Source of the DNA: Candidatus Limosilactobacillus intestinipullorum
GTDB taxonomy: Bacteria > Bacillota > Bacilli > Lactobacillales > Lactobacillaceae
Direction of reading: 5' to 3'
DNA: 32,072 nucleotides
Assembly: GCA_019117185.1 (NCBI GenBank)
Contig: DXAF01000035.1
Location: 1 to 32,072 of the forward strand
Positions 24,975 to 31,936 of the stretch are shown one piece after another. Position numbers and translations under genes: made by a program. A model generated the notes under the pieces. It did not search any database, was not told where the DNA came from, and saw only the letters and a list, made by a program, of their open reading frames with translations. Every line of letters starts with the position of its first letter. Position 1 is the first letter of the stretch.

Positions 24975-25583
24975 ATGGAAAAAATGAAACAAACTGACCT
25001 GCGGGCCCAACTAGCACTGGCCCGCCAACAGGGCATCTTAATCGAAATTCACAACCTTCCCGGGGATGACTACTTTAATGTTGGTTTTGTCGTGGCAATG
25101 GACCCGACTTTTTGCTTGGTAATCAGTATTGACTGGGATGGGAAAATCAACGGTCTAATCGTGATCCGGATTAGCAGCATTATTTCAATTGCCCGGCATA
25201 CGGACTACTTAATGACCGTTTCGGAAAAGACCAAGGTGGCCCACACCCACGGCTACTTTGACCTTTGGCATGTTCAACAGTTTATTGATGACCACCCGAC
25301 GTTTAGCCAGGGGGACCTGTTAAATAACGTGTTGAATGATTCCTATACTAACCACTTACCGGTCGTCATTGGTACCGACCAGTATAAGGGGGCTGATGAT
25401 TTTACCGGCGTAATTGCCGACCGGTACCGAATTAAGTTAACCCTGCATTACTTTAACGAGCATGACCTGTCGTCATTATGGACGTATGATATCTTGCTTG
25501 CTAAAATTGACTACGTGCGTGTCCGGGGAACGCAAGCGGCAACGGGCCGCCAGATTCTTGATGACCTTTTCGCCGGCGAATGA
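24975..25583 (+). CDS. Unknown protein, 202 aa, two similar beta-rich halves
   Basis: I do not recognise this family. No signal peptide or membrane segment is visible. Each half holds a beta-rich block of similar plan. The first is FNVGFVVAMDPTFCLVISID, then IVIRISSIISIARH. The second is FTGVIADRYRIKLTLHYF, then ILLAKIDYVRVRG. This suggests an internal duplication of a small-barrel-like domain, a guess from pattern only. The ATG at 24975 has GGAG seven bases upstream. It stands alone between the kinase (divergent) and rbsR. The 178-bp gap before it shows no convincing promoter. Confidence 0.7.
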   Translation: MEKMKQTDLRAQLALARQQGILIEIHNLPGDDYFNVGFVVAMDPTFCLVISIDWDGKINGLIVIRISSIISIARHTDYLMTVSEKTKVAHTHGYFDLWHVQQFIDDHPTFSQGDLLNNVLNDSYTNHLPVVIGTDQYKGADDFTGVIADRYRIKLTLHYFNEHDLSSLWTYDILLAKIDYVRVRGTQAATGRQILDDLFAGE

Positions 25584-25642
25584 TTGCATGTCGGTCGGTT
25601 TTAGCTTAGTATTCTATTAATAACAATGTGAAGAGGATAAAA

Positions 25643-26662
25643 ATGGGTAAAAAAGTAACAATTCGCGATATTGCAAAAATGGCCGGCGTTTCAGTAACCA
25701 CTGTTTCACAGGTCCTCAATGGAAAGGGCAAGCGTTTCAGCAAGAGTACCCGGGAGCGGATCATCAAATTGCGTGACCAGTACCAATACGTCCCGGACTT
25801 CCACGCCCGTAGTTTAATTATGAAGGAAAACATTAATACCATCGGGGTCCTCGTCCCCAATGTTAGTGAGCCCTTCTTTGGTACCTTTGTGGAAGGGGTC
25901 CAGCAGGTTGCCCGTCAAGAAAAACTAATCCCGCTGATCTTCAGTGCCAACCGAGATCCCAAACTGGAGAAACAGTACCTTGAACAGATGGTGGAGCGCT
26001 CGATTGATGGCTTGATCATCGCCAGTGCCCGAATGACGACGGAGATGATTAACCAGGCCTTAATCAACCGGGATATCCCCTACATCCTGTTTGACCGGAA
26101 CTATGACCAGGAGGGGGCCCGGGTCCAGACCGATGACTACCACGGTGGTCAACTGGCGGCTAAGCACCTAGTAGAGTTAGGACACCAGCGCTGCCTCTAC
26201 TTGGGCGTAACAAATATTACTGAGAACTTCAAGCAACGGCTGGCCGGATTCACCAGTGTATTACAGGCCCATGGCCGTCACTTCGATGAAGCCAGTGACG
26301 TCTTACGGGCTGATTTAAGCCGCCGTGGTGGCTACCAGGCTGCCCAGGCGGTTGTTGATAGTGGTGCGACCGCGGTCTTCGCGGCTAATGATGACATGGC
26401 AATTGGCTTGTTGCGGGGCCTGCGTGAACTCAAGATCCGGGTGCCAGAAGATATTTCGGTGGTCGGCTATGATGATATTGCCTTAGACGAGTATGTTTAC
26501 CCGCAACTAACCACGATTCACCAGCCGATCTTTGACCTCGGGATTGGGGCAACCAAGATTTTGTTGGACCGGATCCATAACCAACACCGGGATGAAACAG
26601 TGGAGAAGTTCCCCGTCCGGCTCATTCGTCGGGAAAGTACCGGTCCGTGTCATATGGTATAG
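25643..26662 (+). CDS. rbsR: LacI-family regulator, probable ribose repressor
   Basis: A 339-aa LacI/GalR protein. The helix-turn-helix is TIRDIAKMAGVSVTTVSQVLNGK (about 5-27) and the hinge is SLIMKENINTIGVLVPN. A periplasmic-binding-protein-like sensor domain follows, ending GYDDIALDEYVYPQLTTIHQP. The next gene, 34 bases on, is ribokinase, so it probably represses ribose use. I chose the ATG at 25643 because an upstream GTG (25628) overlaps the AGAGGA ribosome binding site. No operator was recognised in its short upstream gap. Confidence 0.87.
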   Translation: MGKKVTIRDIAKMAGVSVTTVSQVLNGKGKRFSKSTRERIIKLRDQYQYVPDFHARSLIMKENINTIGVLVPNVSEPFFGTFVEGVQQVARQEKLIPLIFSANRDPKLEKQYLEQMVERSIDGLIIASARMTTEMINQALINRDIPYILFDRNYDQEGARVQTDDYHGGQLAAKHLVELGHQRCLYLGVTNITENFKQRLAGFTSVLQAHGRHFDEASDVLRADLSRRGGYQAAQAVVDSGATAVFAANDDMAIGLLRGLRELKIRVPEDISVVGYDDIALDEYVYPQLTTIHQPIFDLGIGATKILLDRIHNQHRDETVEKFPVRLIRRESTGPCHMV

Positions 26663-26696
26663 TATTAGTACATAAGTGTGAGGAGGAAGTTTACAA

Positions 26697-27608
26697 ATGA
26701 ATAAAGTGACAGTTGTGGGTAGTTTGAACGTTGATACAACGATGAAAATTAAACGAATGCCACTTCCTGGTGAAACCATTTCCACGTTAGGAAAGTCCAG
26801 CGCTGCTGGTGGAAAGGGTGCCAACCAGGCGGTTTCGGCTGCCCGGTCCGGTGCGCAAACCTTTTTTGTCGGCGAAGTCGGCAAGGACAGCGGTGGTGAG
26901 ATGATGTTAAATGACCTCCGTGAAAACGGCATTGATGTTTCCGGCATCCGTGAAAACGCCCAGGTGGGGACCGGGTCTGCAGCCATCCTGCTAGATGAAC
27001 ACGGTCAAAATAGTATTTTAGTTTACGGTGGGGCCAACCAACAATTAAGCGTTGATGACGTTAACGCCGCTAAAAAGCAGATTATGGAAGCTGACTTCGT
27101 GGTTGCCCAGTTTGAAACACCCCAGGCCGCAACCTTGCGGGCTTTTGAGCTGGCCAAGGAAAACGGGGTGACGACAATCCTTAACCCGGCACCGGCGCAG
27201 AAGATTGACCCCGCGGTCCTTAAGTTGACCGACTTGGTTATTCCAAACGAAACCGAAAGCCAGGCACTAACCGGGATCATCATCACGGATGAGACTTCAA
27301 TGCTGATGTCAGCGGCTAAGTTCGCGCAGATGGGGGTCCGCAACCTGATTATTACGGTGGGGGCCAAGGGCGCGTTCTACTGCACGCAAGACGGTTATAA
27401 CTTTATTCCAGCCTTTAAAGTCAACGCGGTTGATACGACTGCCGCGGGTGATACCTTTATTGGGGCCCTAGCTTCCCAATTAAAGCCCGACATGAGTAAT
27501 ATCGAAAAGGCCCTGGTTTACGCACAACGAGCCAGCTCATTAGCGGTGCAAAAGATGGGGGCGTTGCCATCAATCCCAACCAAGCAACAGGTTATTGCTG
27601 CTAGTTAA
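26697..27608 (+). CDS. rbsK: Ribokinase
   Basis: A 303-aa PfkB-family kinase converting ribose to ribose-5-phosphate. N-terminal GSLNVDTTMKIKRMPLPGET and GGKGANQAVSAAR (38-50) bind the sugar. The C-terminal DTTAAGDTFIGAL has the catalytic base Asp252, with AAGD in place of the common GAGD. The ATG follows GAGGAGGAAG. Ribose-5-phosphate would feed the phosphoketolase route. No ribose transporter (rbsU or ABC) or rbsD lies in this window. Confidence 0.94.
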   Translation: MNKVTVVGSLNVDTTMKIKRMPLPGETISTLGKSSAAGGKGANQAVSAARSGAQTFFVGEVGKDSGGEMMLNDLRENGIDVSGIRENAQVGTGSAAILLDEHGQNSILVYGGANQQLSVDDVNAAKKQIMEADFVVAQFETPQAATLRAFELAKENGVTTILNPAPAQKIDPAVLKLTDLVIPNETESQALTGIIITDETSMLMSAAKFAQMGVRNLIITVGAKGAFYCTQDGYNFIPAFKVNAVDTTAAGDTFIGALASQLKPDMSNIEKALVYAQRASSLAVQKMGALPSIPTKQQVIAAS

Positions 27609-27622
27609 AACTAGAATTGAAT

Positions 27623-27661
27623 GTGGCTGGTGAGGAGTTTGAAGCTTCTCCCAGCCACTTT
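27623..27661 (+). terminator. Probable terminator after rbsK
   Basis: GTGGCTGG (27623-27630) pairs with CCAGCCAC (27651-27658), with further inner pairing GAGGAG/CTTCTC. The T-run is weak (TTTGAG), so read-through is possible. Confidence 0.6.
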
Positions 27662-27684
27662 GAGTACACCACGGAGGAATTAAG

Positions 27685-27927
27685 ATGAAAGCAGAATATT
27701 TGATCAAGGTAATCCTGCCGCCCTTTGTTATTTTTGCCGTCCTAGTCGGATTGACGATTACTAAGGTAATTACGGGGTGGCTAATGTATGCCTTGTGGAT
27801 TGTGGGCTTTGTCGTGGCTAACCTAATTGTCACCAAGATTACCGCGAAGTGGAGCTACCAACGACGGCGGGCGATTCGACTAAAGGAGGAAGCGACAAAA
27901 AAACGCCATGAAAACTCAAAAGACTAA
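27685..27927 (+). CDS. Small membrane protein, 80 aa
   Basis: Two predicted membrane helices (about residues 7-27 and 32-50) are followed by a strongly basic and acidic cytoplasmic tail (WSYQRRRAIRLKEEATKKRHENSKD). The ATG follows GGAGGAATTAAG. Its last 20 bases overlap the CPBP protease gene, so the two are translationally coupled. The family is unknown to me. A role as partner or guard of the protease is inferred from the overlap only. Confidence 0.75.
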   Translation: MKAEYLIKVILPPFVIFAVLVGLTITKVITGWLMYALWIVGFVVANLIVTKITAKWSYQRRRAIRLKEEATKKRHENSKD

Positions 27928-28582
27928 GCTGGGCTCCTGGCTCTACCGGGTCGGCATTGTTGCACTGTTCTTCTTGCTGATTCAGGTGCCACCAGTGGCC
28001 GTAGCAATTGCCAACCGTCACCCCCATAACCAAGAGCTAGCGGTGGGCCTGGCAGTGATCTTTGTGGTGATCTTCTTATTTATCATTACCCGTGCACGGC
28101 GGCTTTGCCACCGCTATAACCAGCTTGCGGGGGGCGCGGTTAACCTGGGGCTGGTTTTGCTGGGCTATTTGACCTTAATAGTGGGGATGGCCGTCTTTGG
28201 GTGGTTGAACCAGTACTTCTTCCACCAGACGCAAACTGCTAATAACGAGATCATCCGCCAGTTACTTAACCATAACCGCATCATTACGGTCGTGTTTGTG
28301 CTTTCCTCGTTTACGCTGACGCCGGTGGCAGAAGAATTGATTTTCCGGGGACTATTAACCAACCTCTTCTTCCGTCCCAATGCACTGTGGTCGAAAATGG
28401 TGCTGTCGGGGATCGTCTTTTCACTGGCCCACACGAGTACGACGCTGGTGAGCTTCTTACTGTACTGCTTTATGGGGATGGTCCTAACGTACGTTTACCG
28501 GCAGTCAGGAAGCCTTAAAAACAGCATCTTGATTCATGGGATAAATAACTTTGTGGCCATTGCAATAATGCTTTTTCGATAA
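27908..28582 (+). CDS. CPBP-family intramembrane metalloprotease (Abi/CAAX-like)
   Basis: A 224-aa polytopic protein with the CPBP motifs: EELIFRGLL (Glu142-Glu143, Arg147), FSLAHTS (His175) and the late LIHGINN (His210, Asn213-Asn214). In lactic acid bacteria such proteins often sit in bacteriocin immunity loci, but no bacteriocin gene is seen here. Ribosome binding site AAAGGAGGAAG lies inside the preceding gene, about ten bases before the ATG. The ncRNA promoter follows. Confidence 0.88.
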   Translation: MKTQKTKLGSWLYRVGIVALFFLLIQVPPVAVAIANRHPHNQELAVGLAVIFVVIFLFIITRARRLCHRYNQLAGGAVNLGLVLLGYLTLIVGMAVFGWLNQYFFHQTQTANNEIIRQLLNHNRIITVVFVLSSFTLTPVAEELIFRGLLTNLFFRPNALWSKMVLSGIVFSLAHTSTTLVSFLLYCFMGMVLTYVYRQSGSLKNSILIHGINNFVAIAIMLFR

Positions 28583-28596
28583 GTTTTAATTTATAG

Positions 28597-28625
28597 TTGC
28601 AACCGCTTACAAAAGATGGTATATT
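28597..28625 (+). promoter_or_regulatory. Promoter with consensus cre (CcpA) box over the -35
   Basis: TTGCAA (28597-28602), exactly 17 bp, extended -10 TGG-TATATT (28620-28625). TTGCAACCGCTTACA (28597-28611) fits the cre consensus WTGNAANCGNWNNCW at every fixed position and covers the whole -35. In Gram-positives CcpA bound to such a site represses. Start would be near 28632. Confidence 0.8.
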
Positions 28626-28631
28626 AAAAGC

Positions 28632-28920
28632 GTGGAAGGAAAGAAGAAAAGAGAATCTGATCCGTCAGGCAGATCTCCCACTTAGTAGAGTGCCGAAGGA
28701 AGTTATGGAGTAGGCAGAAGCAACGTAAGTGTGATCAGAAATATCAATTAATTTTTTACAATGAATCGGTCACCAGGGTGCGCTTGAACGGGCGGTATAT
28801 AAATAGCGACTTTGCGGAAGTTTAGAATCAAAGAATACTTAATTAATCAGTTCCAGAGCAAAGTGGCAAGATTCCTTCCGTATAACAAACAGGTCCAGTC
28901 GTTTGACTGGGCCTGTTTGT
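28632..28920 (+). ncRNA. Structured small RNA of about 290 nt, family unassigned
   Basis: The predicted start lies at GTGGAAGGAA. GGAAGGAA (28634-28641) pairs with TTCCTTCC (28872-28879) as a closing stem around about 230 nt. Local hairpins include CTGA-TCCG-TCAG (28657-28668), CACT/AGTG (28679-28692) and ACTT/AAGT (28809-28821). CTGATC (28657) could instead pair with GATCAG (28733). A terminator hairpin AACAAACAGG...CCTGTTTGTT spans 28884-28920. No ORF of note is present. I considered 6S RNA because of the long closed form, but could not match it. RNase P, tmRNA, SRP and the common riboswitches do not fit. Confidence 0.65.
28884..28920 (+). terminator. Terminator hairpin of the small RNA
   Basis: 17-bp stem: AACAAACAGGTCCAGTC / GACTGGGCCTGTTTGTT with one wobble and a GTTT loop. 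The U-rich part is contained in the 3' arm rather than in a separate tract. Immediately downstream TGT-TATAAT (28918-28926) is an extended -10 for the next gene. Confidence 0.75.
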
Positions 28921-28951
28921 TATAATGAATAAATATAAAGGAGTGGGGAAA

Positions 28952-29230
28952 ATGTTTTTAACAACGGAGGCTTATCCACAAGCGCACCGGATTTTAGGAA
29001 TCGTGAATGCCACCAGTCACCTGATGCTGCCGAGTGAGGCGATTGATTCTTTTGAGTCGATGGACCAGCTTTTTAGTGCAGTGGAGGAAAAACTCAAGGA
29101 ACGGGCCGCAGCGAAGGGCGCCGATGGGGTCGTCAACGTACGGTTTAATACCGACGTGGCCAACGTCCAAGTGGCGCCTAAGTTCTTGGTATTGACGGGT
29201 TACGGGACCATGATTCAGCTGATTAAATAA
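28952..29230 (+). CDS. YbjQ/UPF0145-like small protein
   Basis: A 92-aa protein. Pattern: TEAYPQAHRILGIVNATSHLM, a helix EEKLKERAAAKGADGVVNVRF, and a final strand LVLTGYGTMIQL. This fits the YbjQ (heavy-metal-binding-like, UPF0145) fold, whose biochemical role is not settled. I chose the ATG at 28952, which has AAAGGAGTGGGG upstream. The earlier ATG at 28925 overlaps the -10. The promoter is the extended -10 at 28918-28926. Confidence 0.75.
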   Translation: MFLTTEAYPQAHRILGIVNATSHLMLPSEAIDSFESMDQLFSAVEEKLKERAAAKGADGVVNVRFNTDVANVQVAPKFLVLTGYGTMIQLIK

Positions 29231-29276
29231 TAAAATGGGCACCGACAGCATGAAGTGCCGCGGTACCCATTTTATT
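29229..29276. terminator. Bidirectional terminator
   Basis: 16-bp arms 29229-29244 and 29261-29276. The single mismatch is C-A on plus but G-U on minus, so it is more stable for the minus-strand channel gene. It overlaps both stop codons. Confidence 0.75.
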
Positions 29277-30000
29277 TATCCTTTGAGTTTGATTGGTCCT
29301 TTTGCCGGTCGAGTAATTCGTGAACTTCCTTTTGTAGGTCTCGGTTAGACTGTTCAAGCTGGTTGAGCTTTTTTAGGACGGTTTCCATCCGGTCATTGGT
29401 ATGATCGCGAATGAAGAAGTTGGTCAAAGAACTGGTGAGGACCCCGATAAAACCGATGCCGATAATCATTAAGAGGATCGCGGCAAACTTACCCAGCGGG
29501 GTGTGGGGGGAAATATCACCGTAACCAATGGTGGTCGCCGTGGCAATGGCCCACCATAACGACTGGTCGTAGGAGACATGCTCGCTAACGGAGTACATGG
29601 CCGCACTGATAATTAGGATGGCGATGCTGATGTAGATGATGTAAACCAAACCACTGATCTGAAGCAGGCGGTTTAGTTTACCGGTTAATCCGACGAGGCG
29701 GACAAGGCGGAAGACCACGGCCAGCCGGCTTAACCGGGCTAGCCGGAAGAAGTTAAAGGAGGCACTGACCGGGATGATTGAAAGCAGGTCAAAGATGTTT
29801 TCCTTGAAAAATTTTTTCTTATCTTTTGCTAGGTAGAGGCGGGTAAAGTAGTCGATCGCGAAAATGACGAGCAGGGTGTTGTTGAGAAGTGCGGGGTAAC
29901 CAGAATTAATATCAATAACTGAACCATAGCTAAGGACAATTAGGACAATCGAAATAATTGCCATGATTGCCATAATTACTTCGTAAAGGCGTCTATTCAC
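29272..30000 (-). CDS. Voltage-gated-type potassium channel subunit
   Basis: A 242-aa protein with six membrane segments. An S4-like helix carries regularly spaced arginines (Arg86, 89, 92, 98, 101). The pore helix leads into the K+ selectivity filter TTIGYGD (156-162). S6 ends near 190, and the cytoplasmic end (about 200-235) is a predicted coiled coil (METVLKKLNQLEQSNRDLQKEV) that may hold the tetramer. The start is GTG at 30000 with AGGAAGG rather far (12 bases) upstream. It is transcribed alone, convergent with the YbjQ-like gene. Confidence 0.9.
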   Translation of the reverse strand: MNRRLYEVIMAIMAIISIVLIVLSYGSVIDINSGYPALLNNTLLVIFAIDYFTRLYLAKDKKKFFKENIFDLLSIIPVSASFNFFRLARLSRLAVVFRLVRLVGLTGKLNRLLQISGLVYIIYISIAILIISAAMYSVSEHVSYDQSLWWAIATATTIGYGDISPHTPLGKFAAILLMIIGIGFIGVLTSSLTNFFIRDHTNDRMETVLKKLNQLEQSNRDLQKEVHELLDRQKDQSNSKDK

Positions 30001-30152
30001 TGCACTGTTGTTCCTTCCTGAGTAGATAAATTAGTAACCATAATTAATGATAACAGGTTACGGTCGGAAAAGGTATCTCGACGGGTAGTTTGTATCCTAT
30101 TAGGGATTTAGCCGCTGTTAATAACCTTTTTGAAAAAAGTCAGGAAAAAGTA

Positions 30153-30180
30153 TTGCATTTTGGTGGTTAATCAGTATAAT
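30153..30180 (+). promoter_or_regulatory. tRNA-Leu promoter
   Basis: TTGCAT (30153-30158), 16 bp, TATAAT (30175-30180). A perfect 8-bp hairpin TGTTGTCT-GAT-AGACAACA (30187-30205) forms the leader before the tRNA. Confidence 0.75.
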
Positions 30181-30218
30181 TAATATTGTTGTCTGATAGA
30201 CAACAGCTAAATAGCGAT

Positions 30219-30302
30219 GCCCCAGTGGCGGAATTGGCAGACGCGCAACGTTCAGGTCGTTGTATGGGTTTCCATGTACAGGTTCGAATCCTGTTTGGGG
30301 CA
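30219..30302 (+). tRNA. tRNA-Leu (anticodon CAG)
   Basis: An 84-nt class II tRNA. The acceptor stem is GCCCCAG with TTGGGGC (one G-U), discriminator A. Anticodon stem CAACG/CGTTG encloses loop TTCAGGT, so the anticodon is CAG (30253-30255), reading CUG. A long variable arm (ATGGGTTTCCAT) and the T loop GGTTCGAATCC follow. The 3' CCA is not encoded. A terminator follows directly. Confidence 0.95.
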
Positions 30303-30308
30303 TAAAGT

Positions 30309-30337
30309 CCGGTAGGTGTTATTCTACCGGTTTTTTT
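30309..30337 (+). terminator. Terminator of tRNA-Leu
   Basis: CCGGTAG (30309-30315) pairs with CTACCGG (30324-30330), followed by T7. The next 120 bases to the IS hold an 11-bp inverted repeat (30400-30410 with 30423-30433) and nothing else I can name. Confidence 0.9.
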
Positions 30338-30471
30338 ATACTCTAAAATGCGTCGAAAAGCGTGACTTCTGAACGTATAATCAGCGCAGTCAATATATTT
30401 ATCGATGCAAAATTACCCGAAATTGCACCGATAAAATAATTTTTCTTCAACTCCTGAAATGTCAATTTAAA

Positions 30472-31440
30472 TTAGAAAAAAGGTGAAAGTTGTTCTTCTG
30501 TGACATGACTCAAGAATACTTCTAATGGTGTACGATAATTAAGAGATTTTCGTGGGATATTGTTGCGACAATGCATTAGCTGAGTGACTAGTTCGTCTGG
30601 TAAATCGCGAAAATCTAGCTTTTTACTAAGACCATCACGATGCAAGAGGCCGTTATTATTTTCGTTTAACCCTCGTTGATTGGGAGCACCGACTTCCGCA
30701 AAATAGGTGTGAAGATCATACTTATTGGCTATTTCTCGCCATCCAGCAAATTCTTTTCCGTTATCAAAAGTAATTGATTTAACAAAGTGACGTGGCAGTT
30801 TAGCGAGCCATTGATCAAGCTGGCGATTCACTGCTTCGTCTGTTTTATGATGAATATTAAGGACAATCATTACTTTGGATTGTCGCTCTACTAGCGTCAT
30901 TACCGCTCCGCGGTGAGCTTTACCTTGAACTGTATCAGCTTCAAAGTGCCCAAATTCATGTTGGTAATGCGGAAAATCACGATATCGTTGATAGATACTG
31001 CGTCCTAATTGGCCAGCTTTACCACGATGTTCCACATAGCCATTGGGATGGCGTTTTCCTTTCATCGGTAGCTGTTTAACGGAAAAGCCATACTGATTGC
31101 GGGCAAACATGCGATAAAGGGTGCGCATACTGCAGCTAATTGGGTGTTCATGACGACCAATAATAGTATCAGGAGTCCAACCTGCCTTGATTTGCGCATG
31201 GATATAGTTAACTTCGATAGTTCGCAGTTGGGTCTGCTTCCGACCACAACGACGCTTATGTCGCTGATAAGTCTGAAGATATTGGTCGATGGTTTTACCG
31301 TCGTTGAGGAAACGATAAACACGATAGATGGTTTCTTGACTACGCTGAAGTAATTTAGCAGCCCGATAAGCTTTAATACCTTGATACCAAAAATCAGCTA
31401 TGAGAGTTAATTCACGTGTGGTAAGATGTTTATAGGTCAT
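30472..31440 (-). CDS. IS30-family transposase
   Basis: A 322-aa transposase. The N-terminal helix-turn-helix region is LTTRELTLIADFWYQGIKAYRAAKLL, with a second one near 68-115. The DDE catalytic domain has Asp169 (FEADTVQG), Asp226 (TFDNGKEF) and Glu260 (GLNENNNGLL), exactly the IS30 layout, so it looks intact. The ATG has AAAGG about ten bases upstream. The start codon lies in the 3' arm of a foldback hairpin described separately. Confidence 0.95.
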   Translation of the reverse strand: MTYKHLTTRELTLIADFWYQGIKAYRAAKLLQRSQETIYRVYRFLNDGKTIDQYLQTYQRHKRRCGRKQTQLRTIEVNYIHAQIKAGWTPDTIIGRHEHPISCSMRTLYRMFARNQYGFSVKQLPMKGKRHPNGYVEHRGKAGQLGRSIYQRYRDFPHYQHEFGHFEADTVQGKAHRGAVMTLVERQSKVMIVLNIHHKTDEAVNRQLDQWLAKLPRHFVKSITFDNGKEFAGWREIANKYDLHTYFAEVGAPNQRGLNENNNGLLHRDGLSKKLDFRDLPDELVTQLMHCRNNIPRKSLNYRTPLEVFLSHVTEEQLSPFF

Positions 31441-31491
31441 TTGTGATTGCCTTTCTTTTGATTAGGGATATTCAAAAGTCTATCACAAATG
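31438..31491 (-). promoter_or_regulatory. Foldback hairpin trapping the transposase start codon
   Basis: On the minus strand CATTTGTGAT (31482-31491) pairs perfectly with ATCACAAATG (31438-31447), which contains the ATG. An inner perfect stem CTTTTGA/TCAAAAG (31455-31461, 31472-31478) is nested. Transcripts entering from outside would carry both arms and hide the start site. Confidence 0.7.
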
Positions 31492-31521
31492 GCTTTTTAT
31501 TTTTTCTAACTTAATTTTACA

Positions 31522-31701
31522 AATGACGACTTAAAATAAAAAGGCCCACCGAAGCGAGCCTGTAAGGTAATTAAAGTCCGCAAAGGGACATAATCAGTAT
31601 AACATGTCTTTAATTACTGTCTGAAATAAATGCCTGTTTTCTTTATGGAGACGACAAAAGGCAATATACTTTAACTGCCAAGATTTGTATATCATCTTTA
31701 A
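31522..31701. other. AT-rich intergenic DNA with a 10-bp inverted repeat
   Basis: No gene is supported here. GTAATTAAAG (31567-31576) is matched by CTTTAATTAC (31608-31617) with a 31-bp loop that includes TATAAC. It may be a leader structure or an old mobile-element end. Confidence 0.4.
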
Positions 31702-31728
31702 CCATCAGCAATTTCTGATGGCTTTTTT
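31702..31728 (+). terminator. Plus-strand intrinsic terminator
   Basis: CCATCAG (31702-31708) pairs with CTGATGG (31715-31721), followed by T6 (31723-31728). No plus-strand gene upstream explains it, so it may end an unseen short transcript or a lost gene. Confidence 0.7.
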
Positions 31729-31891
31729 ATTTATACCCAAGAATTGCTTGGATCATCGAGTCAACTTCAGCTGGTACCTCAGTATGCTCAACAAATTTAG
31801 TCCAGCGATGGTAAGCATCCAAAGTAGTTAGGTGGTCACATAGCAATAAAGCCTCCTGACGCTCGTAACGCCAGAAGACTTGTTTTAACAT
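31727..31891 (-). pseudogene. Possible gene remnant, 54 codons, cut by an IS end
   Basis: A minus-strand reading frame beginning MLKQVFWRYERQEALLLC and ending IQAILGYK. There is no ribosome binding site before the ATG, and the frame runs open upstream into the start of the next IS. This suggests the 3' end of a gene whose 5' part was removed by the insertion. The family is not recognised. It could also be a chance ORF. Confidence 0.45.
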
Positions 31892-31936
31892 GGCAGATTG
31901 TAAAATTTAAATTGAACATTTTAGTGGACAGAAAAA

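Larger units (their letters stand above)
30460..31521 (-). mobile_element. Complete IS30-family insertion sequence (1062 bp)
   Basis: Terminal inverted repeats 30460-30481 and 31500-31521 match at 19 of 22 positions (TGT...TTAGAAAAAA) and bracket one transposase gene. The left repeat contains the transposase stop codon. The flanks suggest at most an AA target duplication. It inserted in the AT-rich gap downstream of tRNA-Leu. Confidence 0.88.

Noticed and set aside
27685-28582. Bacteriocin immunity locus around the CPBP protease
   Set aside because: I found no double-glycine leader peptide, exporter or response-regulator gene nearby.
28632-28920. Riboswitch for the YbjQ-like gene
   Set aside because: The RNA ends in its own terminator and the next gene has its own extended -10. 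No ligand-domain consensus was recognised. An attenuator role is not excluded but is less likely.
30118-30303. Minus-strand frame over tRNA-Leu (MPQTGFEPVHG...)
   Set aside because: It is the well-known false protein read from the antisense of a tRNA gene; the tRNA structure is clear.
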